64,000 bases of DNA from Cognatiluteimonas telluris (lineage in GTDB: Bacteria; Pseudomonadota; Gammaproteobacteria; Xanthomonadales; Xanthomonadaceae), in assembly GCF_011320095.1 (NCBI RefSeq), contig NZ_JAANOY010000002.1:62001-126000 (forward strand). Direction: 5' to 3'. A program made the translations under genes and the position numbers. Under the pieces are notes generated by a model that saw nothing but the letters and a program-made list of their open reading frames with translations, did no database searches and was not told where the DNA came from. Positions 60,639-64,000 of the stretch are shown in pieces (the first letter of the stretch is position 1; each line of letters begins with the position of its first letter).

Positions 60639-60890
60639 ATGGCGACGCAAAGTGTAACCAAGCGGGTTGATTTTCGTTTGATCCCAGTTGTAGACATGAA
60701 GCTCTTGAGTGTTCAAGAGGGAGTCAATGCGAGTTTTGCGATTGGTGATGCCGACTGCCTGGACGACGCCGTTAGGCAGCTGCTGCAAGAAGCCATGGAT
60801 GATGGAATGGATCCGTCTGTTGCATGGCTTTGCAACTTTGCGATGCAGACAGCCTATGCGCTGAGAGAGGCTGCTGGAGTAGTCGCATGA
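60639..60890 (+). CDS. Hypothetical protein of the element
   Basis: 83 residues, no recognised family. The C-terminal half is Ala-rich helical (CLDDAVRQLLQEAMDDG, CNFAMQTAYALREAAG). AGGAG sits 8 nt before ATG 60639. It starts a run of A+T-richer genes and overlaps the next gene by ATGA, so it heads a small operon. I noted a weak likeness to DUF3077-type proteins of pseudomonads but cannot support it. Confidence 0.65.
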   Translation: MATQSVTKRVDFRLIPVVDMKLLSVQEGVNASFAIGDADCLDDAVRQLLQEAMDDGMDPSVAWLCNFAMQTAYALREAAGVVA

Positions 60891-61069
60891 CTGCAAAAGT
60901 CGTTCGATTCCCCGGGCCGATGCACGGGCCGCTTACGGAACGCGACGCCGTAATCGCAGCCGCCAAAGCGGTCTTCGCCAAGAGGTTCGGAGGTAAGCGG
61001 CTCTCTGATGCGCTAGCTCAGCGCCTTGCTGACGCAATCATCGCTGCACCGGCGAAGCGAAGTGATTAA
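60887..61069 (+). CDS. Hypothetical small basic protein
   Basis: 60 residues, starting MTAKVVRFPGPM with an Ala/Lys/Arg-rich helical remainder (AVIAAAKAVFAKRFGGKRLS). No family recognised. It overlaps both neighbours (ATGA at the start, 8 bp at the end), so coupling is likely. Confidence 0.55.
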   Translation: MTAKVVRFPGPMHGPLTERDAVIAAAKAVFAKRFGGKRLSDALAQRLADAIIAAPAKRSD

Positions 61070-61916
61070 GCGGCCCCAAAGAAGCGCGGGAGCGAAGAAA
61101 GGCGCGGGGAAGCCCGCGCCGAGAGTGCCTCACGCGACTGCGCAGGAGGCCAAGGCAGCAGGGTATGCATCGCTAACGCCTGTATTTTTCTTCAACAAGT
61201 TGCCGGCTAACGCTGATTTGATGCGATTTGACGTGCCAAACAGCGACTGGGGCGACGAGTTGAAGCCTATCGTTGAAGCATGTCGCTTGCAATTTACTGG
61301 CGATCCATCACCACAGATGGTGCTTGGCGTAGCAGACATGATCGTTGCCGAGGCCATAGGCGACAATTACATTCTGATTCCTGAAGGCGGCGGCTATGTT
61401 TGCGCGACTATCGCTGACCTTGATCGCATTGAGCGCAGCTCAATAGTACGTTTTATAGCTGGGTGGTTTGACGTTCCGGAACCGGTGTCATTCGTTCTAA
61501 GGGATGGCGACTTAGAAACAACTCCATTTTCAATTTCGTCGAGAAAGTTCTATGCCGCGATGGCTTTGGCCGAAGCATTCAACCTTTTGAAACTTCCAGA
61601 TCCAAGCAAAGAAACGGCGCTCCGATGCGGGATGTACGCGGGCGCGGTAGGTGTGCCGTCTACGGATGATGCTTTGAAGCAGGCGAGGCGGGCCCAGGCC
61701 GCTTTTGCAGCCAAGCAGGCTGTGCAGAACAATCCAAAGGTTGCTGCCATGCTCCGTATCAAAGAGGAATGGCTCAGCATGGCAAATGAGAAGTCTGTTT
61801 TTTTGAGAGATGCCGAGTTTGCGCGAAGGATGGCAAAGAAGTATTCGATCATCACTAGCGAAGGATCAATAAAAAACGCCATCTCAAAATGGCGCAAAGA
61901 GATGTCATTAGGCTAG
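61062..61916 (+). CDS. Hypothetical protein, A+T-rich
   Basis: 284 residues, no recognised family. It starts at GTG 61062 (VIKRPQRSAGAKKGAGKP), a basic tail suggestive of nucleic-acid binding, then a mixed globular part (TPVFFFNKLPANADLM, YILIPEGGGYVCATIADLD, FIAGWFDVPEPVSFVLRDG), an Ala/Gln helical stretch, and a basic C-terminal helix-turn-helix-like end (SIITSEGSIKNAISKWRKE). Sampled lines are near 45 % GC against about two thirds in the backbone, so it is foreign. Regulation, defence and replication are all open. Confidence 0.65.
   Translation: MIKRPQRSAGAKKGAGKPAPRVPHATAQEAKAAGYASLTPVFFFNKLPANADLMRFDVPNSDWGDELKPIVEACRLQFTGDPSPQMVLGVADMIVAEAIGDNYILIPEGGGYVCATIADLDRIERSSIVRFIAGWFDVPEPVSFVLRDGDLETTPFSISSRKFYAAMALAEAFNLLKLPDPSKETALRCGMYAGAVGVPSTDDALKQARRAQAAFAAKQAVQNNPKVAAMLRIKEEWLSMANEKSVFLRDAEFARRMAKKYSIITSEGSIKNAISKWRKEMSLG
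61871..61894 (-). terminator. Minus-strand terminator inside the 284-residue gene
   Basis: On the minus strand CGCCAT-TTTGAG-ATGGCG is a perfect 6 bp stem followed at once by TTTTTTA. On the plus strand the same bases code for the C-terminus of the gene above. It would end a minus-strand RNA started to the right. Confidence 0.6.
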
Positions 61917-61937
61917 CTGGATGTCATCGAGCTAGCT
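61901..61937 (+). repeat. Tandem 19 bp-period repeat before the excisionase gene
   Basis: GATGTCATTAGGCTAGCT (61901-61918) is followed by GATGTCATCGAGCTAGCT (61920-61937), 15 of 18 bases alike. It starts inside the end of the preceding gene and lies 77 bp upstream of the AlpA-type gene, as expected for operators or excisionase sites. A separate 10 bp palindrome GTATCGATAC is at 61984-61993. Confidence 0.5.
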
Positions 61938-62013
61938 CCATGACCAATAGCATCTAGCGGTACTGCAATCTGCTTCTGAACCCGTATCGATACCTACGGA
62001 CGAAGGAGCAAAC

Positions 62014-62214
62014 ATGCAGCAGAGTGACCAGGCGCCACTGGCGCACAACATCCCCGACGCCTGCCGGCGCATCGGGGTGGGCCGGAGTTCGATCTACGGC
62101 CTGATCAAGTCCGGCGAGATCCGCGCCATTAAGATCGCCGGTCGCACGCTAATCCCCGAGGAGGACCTGCAGCGGATCGTTTCCGATCGGCTGAAGCCGG
62201 GCGGTGCGAAGTGA
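62014..62214 (+). CDS. AlpA-type excisionase / HTH regulator
   Basis: 66 residues of the MerR-like excisionase HTH family (HTH_17): NIPDACRRIGVGRSSIYGLI is the helix-turn-helix, and IKIAGRTLIPEEDLQRIV the wing. AlpA proteins act as recombination directionality factors or activators in satellites and islands. AAGGAG lies 8 nt before ATG 62014. It overlaps the next ORF (GTGA). Confidence 0.85.
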   Translation: MQQSDQAPLAHNIPDACRRIGVGRSSIYGLIKSGEIRAIKIAGRTLIPEEDLQRIVSDRLKPGGAK

Positions 62215-62447
62215 GCGCGGACCCTGCCAGGCTCTACGCCGCTCAGTTCAAGCCCGACGCTGAGGTGCTCCGGCGCATGTGTGGTGAGCTCGGGGAAGGC
62301 TTGGCGACGCAGCTAGCCGAGCTCCAGCGGTCGCCGCACCTGGACCGCTGCGATCGGATCCTGGCCAACCTCGAAGGCGCCGCTATCCACGTTCGCACGA
62401 TGCGCGCAGCAATGCTGAGCGAAGGGAACGGGGGCAATGGCCGATGA
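62211..62447 (+). CDS. Hypothetical small helical protein
   Basis: 78 residues from GTG 62211, mostly helical (AEVLRRMCGELGEGLATQLA, CDRILANLEGAAIHVRTMRA). No family recognised. It overlaps the excisionase stop (GTGA) and the rep start by 11 bp, so the three form one coupled unit. Confidence 0.6.
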   Translation: MSADPARLYAAQFKPDAEVLRRMCGELGEGLATQLAELQRSPHLDRCDRILANLEGAAIHVRTMRAAMLSEGNGGNGR

Positions 62448-63138
62448 CCGCGGGAGCCTGTTGCAGCGCCACCTGCTGCTCGTGCAGGCCCTCTGCGACC
62501 CGGAGCTCAGCAAGGGCGATTGCCAGGTGCTGGCCATGATCGGAACGCACGCCGGCAAGACAGGCACGTCCTGGCCGGGTGTCGATCGCATCGCTGCAAA
62601 GGCAGGCATCCATCGGTCCACGGTGATTCGCTCGGTCGACAACCTGGAGGCCCGCGGATACGTCCAGGTATCACGCAAACGAGGGCTGGCCAACCGTTAC
62701 CAGATGGCCCTAGCTAGTAGCGCCGACGCTACTAGTACCAGTAGCACCCACGCTACTAGTGAGGCAGGTGCACCAGTAGCGCCCACGCACACGACTAGTA
62801 GCGCCGACGCTACCCGACCAGTAGCGCCCACGCTACGGGACCCGTCGCGCCCACGCTACCCGAACTCAGCTTTTGAACTCAGCTCTTCTAACTCAGAAAA
62901 AAGAACTCAGCCGCCTGCGGCGCCATCTTTCGATGAGTGGATCAAGCAAGAGCCTGAACATGAGACCGCTGAGGAAGGGGAAAAGCGTCGGCAGTTGCAG
63001 CGAGAGATGATCCGTGCCGAATACCTGGAAATCCGGGAGAGCTATCCCAAGCACGCGGCACTGATGCTGAGGACATTTCCACAGCACCTTGCCGACCTGA
63101 TGCCAGACAACGGCCGCCTACCACCACTGGAGGCCTGA
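62437..63138 (+). CDS. Lambda-O-like replication initiator with intragenic origin
   Basis: 233 residues in three parts. Residues about 1-88 form a winged helix (LSKGDCQVLAMIGTHAG, GVDRIAAKAGIHRSTVIRSV, then wing RGYVQVSRKRG), the type used by phage replication O proteins. Residues about 89-165 are a Ser/Thr/Ala/Pro linker whose codons contain the iterons and A+T-rich repeats described separately. Residues about 166-233 are a charged helical C-terminus (EGEKRRQLQREMIRAEYLEI), where lambda O contacts its helicase loader. Binding to the iterons and host helicase recruitment are inferred from this architecture. ATG 62437 overlaps the previous ORF. No helicase-loader gene is visible. Confidence 0.8.
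   Translation: MADDRGSLLQRHLLLVQALCDPELSKGDCQVLAMIGTHAGKTGTSWPGVDRIAAKAGIHRSTVIRSVDNLEARGYVQVSRKRGLANRYQMALASSADATSTSSTHATSEAGAPVAPTHTTSSADATRPVAPTLRDPSRPRYPNSAFELSSSNSEKRTQPPAAPSFDEWIKQEPEHETAEEGEKRRQLQREMIRAEYLEIRESYPKHAALMLRTFPQHLADLMPDNGRLPPLEA
62717..62859. repeat. Six palindromic iterons (putative replication origin)
   Basis: Consensus GTAGCGCCNACGCTAC, itself an inverted repeat (GTAGCG/CGCTAC). Copies start at 62717, 62741 (one change), 62776 (one base lost), 62798, 62821 and 62844 (one change). Starts are 24, 35, 22, 23 and 23 bp apart, near two helical turns. Copy 1 extends to a 9 bp perfect palindrome, CTAGTAGCG/CGCTACTAG. Confidence 0.85.
62862..62910 (+). repeat. Four A+T-rich direct repeats (putative unwinding element)
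   Basis: GAACTCAG (once TAACTCAG) begins at 62862, 62875, 62889 and 62903, a period of 13-14 bp, with A- or T-runs between copies (TTTT, TCTTCT, AAAAAA). It starts 3 bp after the last iteron, the position of the DNA unwinding element in lambda-type origins. Confidence 0.75.
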
Positions 63139-63175
63139 GGCGCCATGCGGGCTAACGCAGGGAGGGGGAGGGTCA

Positions 63176-63331
63176 ATGTCTATCGGGGGCCGGTTCCTAG
63201 ACCACCTGTTCCCTCATGCATGGGTTTTTTTACTGGGGGAGAAATTCGAACCGAATGCAGTTTTCGGCCAAAAAACGTCTTTTCGCTGGGACCGTTTGAT
63301 TGAACTGCCTCCATTGCAATCGCAGCTTTGA
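63176..63331 (+). CDS. Possible small protein, 51 residues
   Basis: ATG 63176 has a very strong purine-rich ribosome site (GGGAGGGGGAGG) upstream and the frame runs 51 codons: MSIGGRFLDHLFPHAWVFLL then a mixed tail ending LIELPPLQSQL. No family recognised. It overlaps the zinc-ribbon ORF by 32 bp. It could be real, or a leader driving translation of the zinc-ribbon gene. Confidence 0.35.
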   Translation: MSIGGRFLDHLFPHAWVFLLGEKFEPNAVFGQKTSFRWDRLIELPPLQSQL

Positions 63332-63551
63332 CCGTGGCGAAGGCGGTCGACCGCCGATCTACTGCAGCGCTGCCTGCCGAACTGGCGCCTGGCGGATCCG
63401 GCTCGCGATGAAGTCGCATCCAAGTGTGACGAAACCTATTGACGCGGAGTGCGCGCGCGCTAGTCTGGCGGCGTCCAGGACGGATCGCCTCACGGGCGAA
63501 CCCGACACCGGTCCGAAGTTGCGGCCAAGGCCACGCCGAAGCGCGCTCTGA
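63300..63551 (+). CDS. Zinc-ribbon phage-type protein
   Basis: 83 residues from TTG 63300; an in-frame stop lies directly before it, so no earlier start exists. The N-terminus has the knuckle pattern CLHCNRSF...RPPIYCSAACRTGAWR (C-x2-C and C-x3-C), a small zinc fold I know from phage and island proteins. The C-terminal half is polar and unremarkable. It ends at a two-part terminator hairpin. Confidence 0.6.
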   Translation: MNCLHCNRSFDRGEGGRPPIYCSAACRTGAWRIRLAMKSHPSVTKPIDAECARASLAASRTDRLTGEPDTGPKLRPRPRRSAL

Positions 63552-63584
63552 GATCAAGACCACTTGATCCGGGCGCGCTTTTTG
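63539..63584 (+). terminator. Two-part terminator after the zinc-ribbon gene
   Basis: Outer arms AAGCGCGC / GCGCGCTT and inner arms GATCAAG / CTTGATC (loop ACCA) are separated by a small internal loop and followed by TTT. The inner stem alone is a perfect 7 bp inverted repeat. It should end the rep-side transcript. Confidence 0.75.
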
Positions 63585-63613
63585 TTGCCCGGGTCGCAAC
63601 CAAGGACCCACCA

Positions 63614-64000
63614 ATGGACAACACCATCCACGATCTCCGGACCGTCATCGGCAACCGGACTAAAGCACTCACCGCGAAGGCCGAACTCGGCAAGCTGGGC
63701 ATCGTCCTCAAGGAACAGCGCGACGTTCCGGCCAACTGCCTCGAGCGATCCGAGGCATTGGAGCGTCGTGCAGAGCTGCGGCGAGCATCCAACGCCCTCA
63801 GCAGCCACGGCCGGGAAAAGCACGAGAACCTGACCGACAACTTGGTGACGGCCCTGGAATACGTGCACGCCGAGATCAACCTCATCTCGATCGGACTCGA
63901 CCTCGAAGACTCCGCGAACGCGCGCTTAGGCAGCGGCAGCGGCGCGGCCGAGAGCGAGCTGCGTGACCACAGCGGCCAAAAGATCGGCACGATGCTGGCC
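63614..64000 (+). CDS. Partial ORF running off the window, possibly capsid-like
   Basis: The frame is open for all 129 codons from ATG 63614 to the window edge. The visible part is charged coiled-coil (TKALTAKAELGKLGIVLKEQ, CLERSEALERRAELRRA, VTALEYVHAEINLISIGLDL) and then ELRDHSGQKIGTMLA. A helical N-terminal delta domain followed by such a segment is seen in HK97-fold major capsid proteins, but the diagnostic part is outside the window, so this is a guess. It begins a new unit after the terminator. Confidence 0.5.
   Translation, partial: MDNTIHDLRTVIGNRTKALTAKAELGKLGIVLKEQRDVPANCLERSEALERRAELRRASNALSSHGREKHENLTDNLVTALEYVHAEINLISIGLDLEDSANARLGSGSGAAESELRDHSGQKIGTMLA

Noticed and set aside
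62717-62910. CRISPR-like array
   Set aside because: The repeats are 16 bp palindromes only 22-35 bp apart, lie inside a coding frame, have no spacer-sized unique segments and no cas genes; iterons explain them better.
63225-63260. Second tRNA-like fragment or att core (GGTTCGAAT on the minus strand)
   Set aside because: The T-loop-like bases are not flanked by complementary stem arms and no CCA end follows; it does not match the tRNA-Glu core.
63180-63614. 144-codon minus-strand ORF in the element
   Set aside because: It runs through a convincing plus-strand zinc-ribbon motif and terminator, and shows no ribosome site or family motif.

Overview
The window is about 59 kb of high-GC chromosomal backbone followed by the first ~4.9 kb of an integrated mobile element. 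Gene content and order point to a gammaproteobacterium of the Xanthomonadaceae/Lysobacteraceae (Lysobacter, Luteimonas or a relative): a long RNase E with an Ala/Pro/Arg-rich tail, rlmN-pilF-rodZ-yfgM-bamB-der without ispG-hisS, ihfB-lapA-lapB next to a short polysaccharide block, agmatine deiminase with N-carbamoylputrescine amidase, and several REP-type repeats in intergenic gaps. Genus assignment is inference; no rRNA gene is present.

Layout. 0-5 kb: rne and divergent rluC. 4.9-9.3 kb: a seven-sensor GGDEF/EAL protein. 9.5-13.8 kb: phhB, nfuA, a TonB-like one-helix protein, a small secreted protein made of Cys-x4-Cys hairpins, and two c-type cytochromes. 14-21.9 kb: an RND adaptor with two different RND pumps. 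22-25.8 kb: a TraB-domain protein and the agmatine-to-putrescine pair. 26-34.7 kb: rpmJ, cmk, rpsA, ihfB, lapAB, a WecA-like transferase, a WbpM/CapD-like dehydratase and galU, the last five genes being tightly coupled. 34.7-39.1 kb: a beta-oxidation operon (TetR regulator, HCDH-ECH fusion, thiolase) with a PsrA-type operator. 39.3-46.1 kb: ndk and the rlmN-to-der outer-membrane, cell-shape and ribosome block. 46.2-50.5 kb: mobA, moeA, a rhodanese-MoeB fusion, a DUF1244 protein and folD. 50.6-55 kb: guaB, guaA, tadA, orn. 55-59 kb: ppsA with divergent ppsR, and a DUF1249 protein.

At 59.1 kb the backbone is interrupted. Only the 3' 44 nt of a tRNA-Glu(UUC) gene remain, on the minus strand, followed by that tRNA's own UUCG-loop terminator. 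A tyrosine integrase starts 160 bp inside. Rightward come three A+T-richer genes of unknown function, an AlpA-type excisionase, a small ORF and a lambda-O-like replication initiator. The middle of the initiator gene carries six palindromic iterons followed by four 13-14 bp A+T-rich direct repeats, which is the architecture of a lambda-type origin. A zinc-ribbon protein, a terminator and an ORF that runs off the window end follow. The order int, AlpA, rep/ori resembles phage-inducible chromosomal islands or a compact prophage. The intact tRNA-Glu and the right end should lie beyond 64 kb.
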